NCBI GenBank assembly: GCA_947481985.1
Contig: CANKIK010000016.1
Span: forward strand, 1 to 51,915
From: QWOP01 sp003669605
Lineage (GTDB): Bacteria; Planctomycetota; Planctomycetia; Pirellulales; UBA1268
Reading direction: 5' to 3'
Length of the DNA stretch: 51,915 nucleotides
The notes beneath the pieces were generated by a model. The model was not told the origin of the DNA. It ran no database searches and saw only the letters and a list, made by a program, of their open reading frames with translations. This document shows positions 8,378-16,404 of the stretch, piece by piece. Position numbers and translations under genes: made by a program. The stretch's first letter is position 1. Each line of letters begins with the position of its first letter.

Positions 8378-8832
8378 AGAAGCACTTCGGGACTGCGTTT
8401 GGCCGTTTGGTGCGCGCCACGGCCCAGTTGGTCACTTTCACGGCCAAAACCACGTTGACACGCCATCTGTCAGGCATGATTTTGACAGTCATGCCCCAGC
8501 CATTCCACCACTTGTCCTGGTCTTTCGCCCCGCGGCGACTGTCGTCGTGGCTCGCCGCCGGCTCGGTCGCTGGCTTGACCGCCATCGACATCGCGCTGTG
8601 CGGACTGCCGATCGGCGCGTCGCTCGGCACGCTGATTTGGTTGTGGATCTCCTGACTCTTTCTCCGTTCCAGAAACCTGCCGCCAGGCTCCGTTTCCCTA
8701 CCGATCACTCCCGTCTAGGAACGACCGGGCGGAGTTCTACGGGATTACAATCCCGTGGGCTCCGCCCGGCTTCGTAGTCTCTCCGCAGCGACAGTGATCA
8801 TCCACGGTTCACATGAGTTGCAGACTGCGCCG
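8378..8832 (+). other. 455-bp non-coding stretch before the first sensor kinase
   Basis: No convincing gene. An open frame at 8476-8655 (plus) could encode about 59 residues ending in a hydrophobic segment (IGASLGTLIWLWIS) but has no ribosome site and no recognisable family. Two TTGACA hexamers occur (8455-8460 and 8482-8487) without good -10 partners at 16-18 bp. The only strong structure is the hairpin at 8725-8769. Confidence 0.5.
8725..8769 (+). other. two-stage perfect hairpin upstream of the kinase gene
   Basis: An outer 10-bp stem (CCGGGCGGAG with CTCCGCCCGG) encloses a second 7-bp stem (ACGGGAT with ATCCCGT) closed by a TACA tetraloop, with short unpaired joints. It lies 64 bp upstream of the preferred ATG at 8833, so it could fold in the leader RNA, act as a terminator for the upstream unit (no T-tract follows), or be a REP-like dispersed palindrome. 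Confidence 0.7.
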
Positions 8833-9903
8833 ATGGCCTCCCCCGCCACCCCCATCCCCGACCTGTCGACGGCCCGCCTCTGGCGGCGGTCGTTCTGGGT
8901 GTACCACGTCTGCTTCTGGCTCTGCGTCGGCTCGGTCGCCTGGGCCTTCCTGCGGATCCTCCAACCGCAAGGTTCAGGGGCCATCTTCAGCGCGGTCAAT
9001 CGGACCAGTGTGGCGATACTGCTCTCCGCCGTCATCCATCTGATCTACACCAGCCCCCTCCTTCGCCACCTCCCCCGGGCGCTGCGGATCGTGGCGCTCT
9101 TTACCATAAGCGGCGTCGGGGTGCTGGCAACGATGGCGCTCATCATTGATCACGCCGCTCCGCTCTATCTGCCGCGGATCATCGCCACCGGGATCTGGTG
9201 CCTGGGTTTCATCGGCTTGGAGACCATCGAAGACCTCTCCTTGAGCTCGGCCCGGGCGGCCCGGGCCGAGGCTGACGTCGCGGCGGCGCGTGCCCTCTCG
9301 CGGGAGCACGAACTCCGCCATCTCCAAGCCCAGATGAACCCCCACTTCCTCTTCAACGCCTTAAACGCCGTCGTCGCTCACAAGCACGATCCCGAGGCGA
9401 TCGAGCGGGTGACGCAAGACCTCGCCGACTACCTCCGCTTCGCTCTCCGCGAGGCCCGGACGCTTGAGCCACTCTCCCGCGAATTGCAGGCCCTCGAGAA
9501 ATACCTCTCGGTGCAGCAGTCGCGGTTTGGCGACGGCCTCTCCTGCATGATCAGGTGCGACCAGGCGTCGCACGGCGTCGCGGTGCCACCGATGATGCTC
9601 CAGCCGCTGTTGGAAAACGCTTTTGTCCATGGCCCAAAGACGGGCCCCAGCCCGCTCGTCGTGAGCGTCACGGCGGCCGTCGTCGACGGCTGGCTGGAGG
9701 TGGAGGTGGCCAACACCGGCCGCTGGGTGCCCCCCGATCCGTCGCGGTCTCCCAGCACGGGGATCACGACCCTCCGCAAGCGACTGGAGTTGCTCGTCGG
9801 CCCGGAAGCCACGGTTTCCACCCGTGCAGATGATGGCTGGGTGAGGGTCCAGATTCGCCTTCCAGCCCGGGATCTGGGCCAGTCGGCGGAGCACCCCGCA
9901 TGA
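8833..9903 (+). CDS. LytS/YehU-type sensor histidine kinase (copy 1)
   Basis: A 356-residue membrane kinase. The open frame begins at 8755 inside a hairpin, so ATG 8833 is the more likely start. Residues about 20-130 form four hydrophobic segments. A short coiled linker leads to the His_kinase domain, with phosphoacceptor His171 in QMNPHFLFNALNAV, and then the ATP-binding region with PLLENAFVHG (N box) and VEVANTGRWVPP. This is the HPK7/8-type architecture of LytS, YehU and AlgZ, which signal to LytTR regulators. No periplasmic or PAS sensor domain is seen, so the membrane segments probably sense the signal. Its stop overlaps the start of the response regulator (ATGA), indicating translational coupling. 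It is a paralog of the kinase at 10901. Confidence 0.93.
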   Translation: MASPATPIPDLSTARLWRRSFWVYHVCFWLCVGSVAWAFLRILQPQGSGAIFSAVNRTSVAILLSAVIHLIYTSPLLRHLPRALRIVALFTISGVGVLATMALIIDHAAPLYLPRIIATGIWCLGFIGLETIEDLSLSSARAARAEADVAAARALSREHELRHLQAQMNPHFLFNALNAVVAHKHDPEAIERVTQDLADYLRFALREARTLEPLSRELQALEKYLSVQQSRFGDGLSCMIRCDQASHGVAVPPMMLQPLLENAFVHGPKTGPSPLVVSVTAAVVDGWLEVEVANTGRWVPPDPSRSPSTGITTLRKRLELLVGPEATVSTRADDGWVRVQIRLPARDLGQSAEHPA

Positions 9904-10829
9904 CGCCCGCCAGCCGCAGTTCAGCCTCTGCCGGGCAACGGATCACTGCCCTGCTTGTCGATGACGAGCCGCTGGCCAGCGAGCGACTGCGGCAATTGCT
10001 GGCGGCGATTCCTGGGATCGAGGTGGTGGCCACAGCGACAAGCGTGGCCGAAGCGAGGAAGGTGCTCGAGGCCTCCGAGGCGCAGTCGGCCCCCACAGCC
10101 GCTGCGGGGGGGTCTGCGAGCGCCGAGCCGATCGACGTCGTCTTCCTCGATGTCGAGATGCCCGGGGGGAGCGGCCTGGCGCTCCTTGCGGCCGTGCCCC
10201 GCTCGACGGTTGTGGTCTTCGTCACCGCCTATCCGGACTATGCGCTGCAAGCCTTCGGCGTCGGGGCCCTCGACTATCTTCTCAAGCCGGTCGATCCCGA
10301 ACGACTCGAGCATACAGTCCAGCGAGTCCGGCAGATGGTGAACCTGCTCCGCGATGAGAGAGACCTCGACGACGACGACCTCGACGACCCGCTGCCAGCC
10401 ATCGTCAGCGACCAGCCCGGCCTTCCGGCCGCCGCTCGCCTCGTGCCCGGCGCCACCATCGGCCTCCCGCTCGCCGCGGGCCGCGGCGAGCAACGGGTGC
10501 CTCACGAACAGATCTGCTGGATCGAGGCGCTCCGCAACTACAGCTGGCTTTTTTTCCGGGAGCCGCAGCGCAGACTGCTCACGCGCCGCCGTCTGGCGCA
10601 GTGGGAGGCTGAGTTGCCTGCCGAGCAATTCGTGCGGCTGGGCAAATCGCTCCTGGTGAATGTGGCGCTGGTGACGCAATCGGAATGGGTGTCGCGCGAC
10701 GCCACTCTCCTCAGCTTCCTGGGCCGCGACGACCGGCTCACGATCGGCCGGATGGCCTCCTCGCGGCTCCGCGAGTTGCTCGGTACCCGGCGGAACAACG
10801 CCGGAAACGAAGGTCCGTCCTCCGCATAA
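9900..10829 (+). CDS. LytTR-family response regulator (copy 1)
   Basis: A 309-residue two-domain regulator. The receiver domain (residues about 15-145) has the acidic pair Asp21/Asp22, phosphoacceptor Asp84 in FLDVEMPGG, Thr109 and Lys129 in YLLKPVDP. After an acidic linker (DLDDDDLDD) and a Pro/Ala stretch, the C-terminal LytTR DNA-binding domain (about 195-300) shows ICWIEALRNYSWLFF, the FVRLGKSLLVN motif and a final RLRELL helix. Such regulators bind paired direct repeats and recruit polymerase; the targets here are unknown. The start codon overlaps the stop of the kinase gene. The next gene begins 71 bp downstream, with the second kinase, so all four genes may be one transcript. Confidence 0.94.
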   Translation: MTPASRSSASAGQRITALLVDDEPLASERLRQLLAAIPGIEVVATATSVAEARKVLEASEAQSAPTAAAGGSASAEPIDVVFLDVEMPGGSGLALLAAVPRSTVVVFVTAYPDYALQAFGVGALDYLLKPVDPERLEHTVQRVRQMVNLLRDERDLDDDDLDDPLPAIVSDQPGLPAAARLVPGATIGLPLAAGRGEQRVPHEQICWIEALRNYSWLFFREPQRRLLTRRRLAQWEAELPAEQFVRLGKSLLVNVALVTQSEWVSRDATLLSFLGRDDRLTIGRMASSRLRELLGTRRNNAGNEGPSSA

Positions 10830-10900
10830 GCCGCGTGCGGGAGTCTTACCAGGCTTGGCTTTGCCGATCGCACCGGCTGCTCCTGTGGCATACTCCGATC

Positions 10901-12049
10901 ATGAAGCCATTGCGGACGTATTCTGACGCGCCACCCGCTTTCGAAACGCTTGCAGCCTCCGTGCGGAGCCTGCGCCGCGAGCAGGTGTTTTGGATTTTTC
11001 AGGCGATTTTCTGGGGGAGCATCGCTGTCGCCTTGCTTGGCCTCACCAGGGCCTTCCGACCAGACCTCCCCACTCCCTGGGGAACGATCGCCGCCCGGGT
11101 CGGCTTCGGGCTGATTGCCTCAAGCGGTATCCATTGGATCGTGACCGCGTTTGTCGACCGCGGCGGCACACGGACGGCACGGTGGACGATCGTGGCCGCC
11201 ATCACCGGCGTGATGGCGCTGGTGGGCGTGTATGTTCGGGACACGTTTATTGGGATGGTCATCCCCCCCGGCGACGCCATCTTCTCCGCCTCCCTCCTGC
11301 CGCGCCTGGTGGCCTCTGGCGTCTGGTACGCGATCTACATCGGCCTCGACCTCCTCGAACAGTCGTATGAAGCCGATCTCCGCGCCGGCGAGGCGGAGCG
11401 CCGCGTCCTGGCCAGCGATCTCCGCAACGCCCACGCCGAGGGGATCGCCCGTGACAACGAACTCCGCCACCTCCAGTCCCAGTTGAACCCCCACTTCCTC
11501 TTCAATGCCTTAAACGCGATCTCTGCCAATTCCCACCATCCCCAAGCGGTCGAGAAGGTGACGCAGGATCTGGCCGATTTCCTCCGCTTCACGCTCCGCG
11601 ACGCTGGAGCGCTCGAACCGCTCTCCCGCGAATTGCACGCGCTCGAAAGTTATCTCTCCGTGCAGCAGGCGCGGTTTGGTAACCGGCTTCAGTGTTCCCT
11701 CGACTGTGATCCGGCATCGCACGCGATCCCCGTGCCGCCGATGTTGATTCAGCCGCTGCTGGAGAATGCCTTTAACCATGGAACGCCCCCAGCCGAAGGC
11801 CCGCTTGAGGTTGTGATCGTCGCCAAAGTCACCGCCGGCTGGCTGGTCGTCGAAGTGGCCAACACCGGTTCCTGGGTGGTCCCCGATCCGTCGCAGAGGC
11901 CGAGCACCGGCATCCGCAGCCTCCGCAAGCGCCTCGAACTCCTCATCGGCCCCGATGCCAGCCTGCAGACTGCCGCCGAGAATGGCTGGGTGCGGGTGAC
12001 GATTCGCCTGCCGGTCCGTGCCACCGCCCCCTCGGAGCCGATCCGATGA
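10901..12049 (+). CDS. LytS/YehU-type sensor histidine kinase (copy 2)
   Basis: A 382-residue paralog of the kinase at 8833. The frame is open from 10685, inside the preceding regulator; ATG 10901 is chosen because it falls after that gene's stop and gives a start matching copy 1 in layout. Four hydrophobic segments occupy residues about 30-150. The phosphoacceptor is His198 in QLNPHFLFNALNAI, followed by PLLENAFNHG and VVEVANTGSWVVP. The catalytic half is strongly similar to copy 1, while the membrane half has diverged, suggesting that the two sense different signals. The stop overlaps the next start (ATGATGA). Confidence 0.93.
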   Translation: MKPLRTYSDAPPAFETLAASVRSLRREQVFWIFQAIFWGSIAVALLGLTRAFRPDLPTPWGTIAARVGFGLIASSGIHWIVTAFVDRGGTRTARWTIVAAITGVMALVGVYVRDTFIGMVIPPGDAIFSASLLPRLVASGVWYAIYIGLDLLEQSYEADLRAGEAERRVLASDLRNAHAEGIARDNELRHLQSQLNPHFLFNALNAISANSHHPQAVEKVTQDLADFLRFTLRDAGALEPLSRELHALESYLSVQQARFGNRLQCSLDCDPASHAIPVPPMLIQPLLENAFNHGTPPAEGPLEVVIVAKVTAGWLVVEVANTGSWVVPDPSQRPSTGIRSLRKRLELLIGPDASLQTAAENGWVRVTIRLPVRATAPSEPIR

Positions 12050-12909
12050 TGAGCCCCAATCGTTCCTCCGGGCCGACTCCCAAGCCCCTCACCGCCCTGC
12101 TGGTCGACGACGAACCGCACGCCGTCGAGCGGCTCACGCGTCTCCTCTCGGTCCATCCGGAAATCGTCGTCGTCGCCACGGCGTCGAGCGCCGCCGAAGC
12201 CCGGCAGCTGCTTACCGCCGCGCCGGCCCACGGCGTCCCCGGCGCTCTCGACGTCGTCTTCCTCGATGTGGAGATGCCGGGGGAGAATGGGCTGGCCGTC
12301 CTCGAGAGCGTGGCGCCGGAGACCGTCGTCGTCTTCGTCACCGCCTACCCGAAGTATGCGATTCAAGCCTTCGGAGTGGGGGCGCTCGATTACCTCCTCA
12401 AGCCGGTTGACCCTGACCGGCTCGAGCAGAGCGTCGATCGGATCCTCAAGCAGACGATTCTCCTCCGCGACACCTCCGCTGGCATCGCCGGCGACGACGA
12501 TCATTCCCCCGTCGCCAGCGATCAAGCATCCCCGCACAGCAGCCCTTCGCTCTCCAGCGACACCACGGCCTTTGTTGCCTGCGCCACAGGTGGAAGGATC
12601 GAGCGGTTTCAGATCAGCGACATCGCCTGGATCGAGGGCCTACGCAACTACACCCGCGTCGGCATGCGGTCGCCACAGCGCGACAGCCTCTTCCGCCAGC
12701 GGCTCGGGAAGTGGCAGGCCGATCTGCCCACGAAGACATTTGTTCGTCTGGGGAAATCGCTGCTGGTCAACGTGACGATCCTGGAGAAGATCCAGTGGCG
12801 GTCGCGCGACGAGACCCTCCTCACATTCGTAGGCCGCAGCGATTCCATCACGATCGCCCGCCTTGCGACCATACGCCTGCGGCAATTCCTCGAATCGCCG
12901 CCGCCCTAG
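12046..12909 (+). CDS. LytTR-family response regulator (copy 2)
   Basis: A 287-residue paralog of the regulator at 9900, translationally coupled to the kinase before it by a 4-bp overlap. The receiver domain carries Asp21/Asp22, phosphoacceptor Asp74 in FLDVEMPGE and a Lys in YLLKPVDP; the segment FVTAYPKYAIQAFGVGALDY differs from copy 1 at two residues. The inter-domain linker is Ser-rich and unlike the acidic linker of copy 1. The LytTR domain shows IAWIEGLRNYTRVGM, FVRLGKSLLVN and a C-terminal RLRQFL helix. Conserved recognition segments suggest that both regulators may bind similar sites. The gene ends 66 bp before the convergent cysNC stop. Confidence 0.94.
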   Translation: MMSPNRSSGPTPKPLTALLVDDEPHAVERLTRLLSVHPEIVVVATASSAAEARQLLTAAPAHGVPGALDVVFLDVEMPGENGLAVLESVAPETVVVFVTAYPKYAIQAFGVGALDYLLKPVDPDRLEQSVDRILKQTILLRDTSAGIAGDDDHSPVASDQASPHSSPSLSSDTTAFVACATGGRIERFQISDIAWIEGLRNYTRVGMRSPQRDSLFRQRLGKWQADLPTKTFVRLGKSLLVNVTILEKIQWRSRDETLLTFVGRSDSITIARLATIRLRQFLESPPP

Positions 12910-12975
12910 CGCCGCGGACAGGGCGCGCGATCCGCGGCAGATGGTCCGGCTGGAAGACCCTTCCCCGCAGAGAAG

Positions 12976-14910
12976 TCAGATCGCTCCCCGCGTCTCGAGA
13001 AGCTTCACCACCGCGTCGACGCACCTGGCCACCGGCCAGTGGTCCGTGGGGAGAACCAGATCGGGGCTGACGGGCTCTTCATACGCCGCGCTGACGCCGG
13101 GAAAGTTCTTCATCGTGCCCGCATCGGCCAGTGCATAGTGGCCTTGGGTGTCGCGCTCCCGGCAGACGGCCAGCGGCGCCGACAGATGCACCACCACGCA
13201 GCGTTCGCGGCCGATTCGCTCGACTGCCTTCTGCCGGACTGCTTCCTCCGGGGCCACGAAGGCGGCGATACAGAGGAGCCCGGCATCGTTGAAGAGCCTG
13301 GCGATCTCGGCGCCGCGGCGGAGATTTTCGCTCCGCTCCTCGGCAGTGAATCCGAGATCGCGGCTGATGCCGAGGCGGAGCGACTGGCCGTCGAGGACAC
13401 TCACCGCCCGCCCGATCTCAAACAGCCTCCGCTCCAGCGCCCCTGCCAATGTCGACTTGCCGGAGCCGGTGAGTCCGGTCAGCAGGAGCGTGATTGGCTT
13501 CTGCCCATAGCGGGCCTCACGCTCGTCGGCCGTGACGGCGCTATCGGCTGCATGGACATGCTCTGGAGCCGCGTCCTCCCAATGCGCCCCGCCGCGCCCC
13601 TCTTCCGGCTCGCGGTCGAGGATCATTCCGGCGCCCACGGTGGCGTTGGTCAGCCGGTCGATGATGATGAAGGCGCCGGTACCGCGGTTGCGCCGGTAGG
13701 AATCGTGGGCCAACGGCTCGGTGAGCGTGATCGCCACGCGACCGATCTCGTTGAGCGCAAGGGCCGGCGCGTCTTGGCGGTGGAGCGTGTTGACGTCCAC
13801 CCGGTAGCGGAGCGTGCTCACATGCCCGGTGGTGAGCTTCGTCGTCTGCTTGAAGAGATACTGCTTGCCGGGGACAAGTTTCTCTTCGGCCATCCAGACC
13901 ACCATCGCCTCGAAGCGATTGTCGACCTTCGGCTGGTTGCCGGGGCGGACGAGCATGTCGCCGCGGCTGGAGTCGATTTCGTCCTCGAGGGTAAGCGTCA
14001 CACTCTGCGGCGCAAACGCCTCCTCGACCTCACCGTCGAAGGTGATGATTCCCTTCACCCGGCTCTTCTTCCGTGACGGCAGGCTCATCACCTCGTCACC
14101 CTTGCGGATGATCCCCGAGGCGATCGTGCCGGAGAAGCCGCGGAAGTCGAGATTCGGCCGCAAGACAAGTTGCACCGGAAAGCGGAAGTCCTCGAAGTTG
14201 CGGTCGGAGCCGATGTAGACCGTCTCCAGGAGCGTCATCAGCGGGGCGCCTGCATACCAGGGCATGTTTGGGCTGTTGGTGACCACATTGTCACCTTTGA
14301 GCGCCGAGATCGGCATGAAGTGGAGGTCGGGGAGCTCAAGCCGGGCCGCAAAGGCCGCGTAGTCGGCGCGGATCTCCTCGAAGACCCCCTGGTCGTAACC
14401 GACGATGTCCATCTTGTTGATCGCCACCACGACGTGGCGGATGCCCAGCAGCGAGACGATGAAACTGTGTCGCTTCGTCTGCGTGAGGACGCCGTGGCGG
14501 GCATCGACCAAGATGATGGCGAGATCGGCTGTCGAGGCACCCGTGGCCATGTTTCGCGTGTACTGCTCATGGCCCGGGGTGTCGGCGATGATGAATTTCC
14601 GCTTGTCGGTGGAGAAGTAGCGGTAGGCAACGTCGATCGTGATCCCTTGCTGCCGCTCGTCTTCGAGGCCGTCGGTGAACAGCGCCAGATCGACCTCACC
14701 GCCGGTGGTGCCATAGCGCGAGGAATCCTTGGCGATCGCTGCCAATTGATCCTCGTAGATCATCTTTGATTCGTAAAACAGCCGGCCGATGAGCGTGCTC
14801 TTGCCGTCATCCACGCTGCCGCAGGTGATGAAGCGGAGCAGTTCCTTGCGCTCGTGCTGCGCGAGATACTGCTCGATGTCGTGGGCGATGAGTGACGATT
14901 GATGTGACAT
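12976..14910 (-). CDS. cysN: bifunctional sulfate adenylyltransferase subunit 1 / APS kinase
   Basis: A 644-residue CysN-CysC fusion. The N-terminal GTPase part (residues 20-230) has the P-loop GSVDDGKST (31-39), DTPGHEQY and NKMD, and drives ATP sulfurylase with its partner CysD. Beta-barrel domains of the elongation-factor type follow. From about residue 470 an APS kinase domain begins (KPITLLLTGLTGSGKST), with LDGQSLRLGISRDLGF and KNFPGV motifs; it makes PAPS. ATG 14910 is preferred over the open frame to 14988 because the family begins close to this point; no good ribosome site is visible for either. It lies 156 bp downstream of cysD on the same strand, forming a sulfate activation operon for assimilation or for sulfate-ester synthesis. 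Confidence 0.96.
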   Translation of the reverse strand: MSHQSSLIAHDIEQYLAQHERKELLRFITCGSVDDGKSTLIGRLFYESKMIYEDQLAAIAKDSSRYGTTGGEVDLALFTDGLEDERQQGITIDVAYRYFSTDKRKFIIADTPGHEQYTRNMATGASTADLAIILVDARHGVLTQTKRHSFIVSLLGIRHVVVAINKMDIVGYDQGVFEEIRADYAAFAARLELPDLHFMPISALKGDNVVTNSPNMPWYAGAPLMTLLETVYIGSDRNFEDFRFPVQLVLRPNLDFRGFSGTIASGIIRKGDEVMSLPSRKKSRVKGIITFDGEVEEAFAPQSVTLTLEDEIDSSRGDMLVRPGNQPKVDNRFEAMVVWMAEEKLVPGKQYLFKQTTKLTTGHVSTLRYRVDVNTLHRQDAPALALNEIGRVAITLTEPLAHDSYRRNRGTGAFIIIDRLTNATVGAGMILDREPEEGRGGAHWEDAAPEHVHAADSAVTADEREARYGQKPITLLLTGLTGSGKSTLAGALERRLFEIGRAVSVLDGQSLRLGISRDLGFTAEERSENLRRGAEIARLFNDAGLLCIAAFVAPEEAVRQKAVERIGRERCVVVHLSAPLAVCRERDTQGHYALADAGTMKNFPGVSAAYEEPVSPDLVLPTDHWPVARCVDAVVKLLETRGAI

Positions 14911-15066
14911 GAGGATGAACCAGTGTGTTTCAACTGCCAATCGCCCGACGCGATGGCTCTGGGCGCTGGGAGCCCTTCTTGATCCCAACGACCGAACATG
15001 TGCGACCGAATGTGAGCGACCACACCTGAGCGGGAAGGGACCACGCCAGGCTCTCCCCGAGCAACT

Positions 15067-15978
15067 TTAGAAATACCCCTCGCGCTTCTTCTTCTCCATG
15101 CTCCCGGCCTCGTCGGAATCGATCAGCCGCCCCTGCCGCTCCGAGAACGTGGTGAGCAGCATCTCCTGGATAATCTCCGGGAGGGTAGTGGCACTGGAAT
15201 CGACGGCACCGGAGAGCGGATAGCAGCCGAGGGTGCGGAAGCGGACGCGGCGCATCTCGGGCGTCTCGCCGGGCTCGAGCGGGAGCCGGTCGTCGTCGAC
15301 CATGATCATCACCCCGTCGCGCCACACGATCGGCCGCTCGGCGGCGAAGTACAGCGGCACGATGGGGATCTGCTCGAGATGGATGTATTGCCAGACGTCG
15401 AGCTCGGTCCAGTTGGAGATCGGGAAGACGCGGATGCTCTCCCCCTTCTTGACCTTCGTGTTGTAGAGGTTCCAGAGTTCGGGCCGCTGGTTCTTCGGAT
15501 CCCAGCGGTGGTGTTCGTCCCGGAAGGAAAACACCCGCTCCTTGGCTCGCGACTTCTCCTCGTCGCGACGGGCCCCACCGAAGGCGGCGTCGAAGCGGTA
15601 TTTGTCGAGAGCCTGCCGCAAGCTCTGGGTCTTCATCACGTCGGTGTGCACCTTGCTGCCGTGCGTCATCGGTGAGATTCCCTGCCTCACCCCCTCTTCG
15701 TTGACGTGGACGATGAGTTTGAAGCCGAGTTGCTTGGCGACGTACTCATCGCGCAGCCGGTACATGTCGCGGAACTTCCACGTCGTGTCGACATGCATCA
15801 GCGGAAAGGGAGGCTTGGCCGGGAAGAAGGCCTTTTCGGCAAGGCGGACCATGACGGCCGAGTCTTTGCCGATCGAGTAGAGCATCACCGGGTTGTCGAA
15901 CTCGGCTGCCACCTCGCGGATGATGTGGATGCTCTCGGCCTCAAGTTGCCGCAGATGGGTGAGGTTGTAAGCGGTCAT
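15067..15978 (-). CDS. cysD: sulfate adenylyltransferase subunit 2
   Basis: CysD, the catalytic ATP sulfurylase subunit, forms APS from sulfate and ATP with the GTPase CysN. The 303-residue protein starts at ATG 15978 (MTAYNLTHLRQLEAESIHII), as other CysD proteins do; the longer open frame to 16266 lacks family similarity. The PP-loop motif is seen in MLYSIGKDSAV, followed by AFGGARRDEEKSRAKER and FPISNWTELDVWQYI. The C-terminal RFRTLGCYPLSGAV is characteristic, and the tail GSMEKKKREGYF closes the family signature. It is the first gene of the operon with cysNC. The divergent 426-bp gap upstream presumably contains its promoter. Confidence 0.97.
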   Translation of the reverse strand: MTAYNLTHLRQLEAESIHIIREVAAEFDNPVMLYSIGKDSAVMVRLAEKAFFPAKPPFPLMHVDTTWKFRDMYRLRDEYVAKQLGFKLIVHVNEEGVRQGISPMTHGSKVHTDVMKTQSLRQALDKYRFDAAFGGARRDEEKSRAKERVFSFRDEHHRWDPKNQRPELWNLYNTKVKKGESIRVFPISNWTELDVWQYIHLEQIPIVPLYFAAERPIVWRDGVMIMVDDDRLPLEPGETPEMRRVRFRTLGCYPLSGAVDSSATTLPEIIQEMLLTTFSERQGRLIDSDEAGSMEKKKREGYF

Positions 15979-16404
15979 GGATCTCGTTTGAGTGCAGCAG
16001 GGGTTCCAGGGAGGGCGACGGCAATCGGGCCGCCGCCAGGGACGGTGGGCAGGGCTCCAAGCGCCACTCTTCCTGCGGGGTTTGCAGCGGTCTGCGCCCC
16101 TCGAACCGTGAGAGGCGGAGAGTGCCAACAATAGTGACTGGGAGCGACAGGGGGAATCGCGGCATTCTGCTGGGGAAGAGCGCGGCGGCGGAAGCCGACT
16201 CTCGGCCGACGACTGCCTAAACGAGGTGCTGACTCCCCAACACCCCGCCGGAAAGCCTCCTTCCATTCAGACGCAACGTGATTCTATCAAACGACTTATG
16301 GCCTCCTAAGCCCACGGCCCCCCACGCTGCCTTTGCCAGTCACGCAGGTTTGGGGGATACTTTGTTCAGTCTGCGTGAGGGGTTCCGCCGCCGAGGAGAG
16401 TGCT
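15979..16404 (+). other. 426-bp divergent intergenic region between cysD and the heme-c surface operon
   Basis: No gene is supported here; the short frames have no ribosome site or family. The region must carry promoters for both directions. A plausible sigma-70 promoter for the plus-strand operon is listed separately at 16333-16361. No clear cysD promoter or known riboswitch fold was recognised on the minus strand. Confidence 0.5.
16333..16361 (+). promoter_or_regulatory. candidate sigma-70 promoter of the 16405-25349 operon
   Basis: TTGCCA (16333-16338, 5 of 6 consensus) and GATACT (16356-16361, 4 of 6) are separated by 17 bp. Transcription would begin near 16368 and give a leader of about 37 nt with GAGGAGAG at 16393-16400, 4 nt before ATG 16405. 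This supports the chosen start but is judged by eye only. Confidence 0.4.

Noticed and set aside
7615..8466. Antisense frame with repeated GLSVSSRA-like units over the Cys-rich gene
   Set aside because: The repeat is only the reverse complement of the 24-bp units. The plus strand has a ribosome site, a signal peptide and a Cys core.
8476..8655. Small 59-codon membrane-protein-like gene
   Set aside because: One hydrophobic segment, but no ribosome site, no family and no positional support, so it is described only as part of the intergenic stretch.
15979..16266. N-terminal extension of cysD to 16266
   Set aside because: The added 96 residues lack similarity to CysD and have low-complexity composition; the family start matches ATG 15978.
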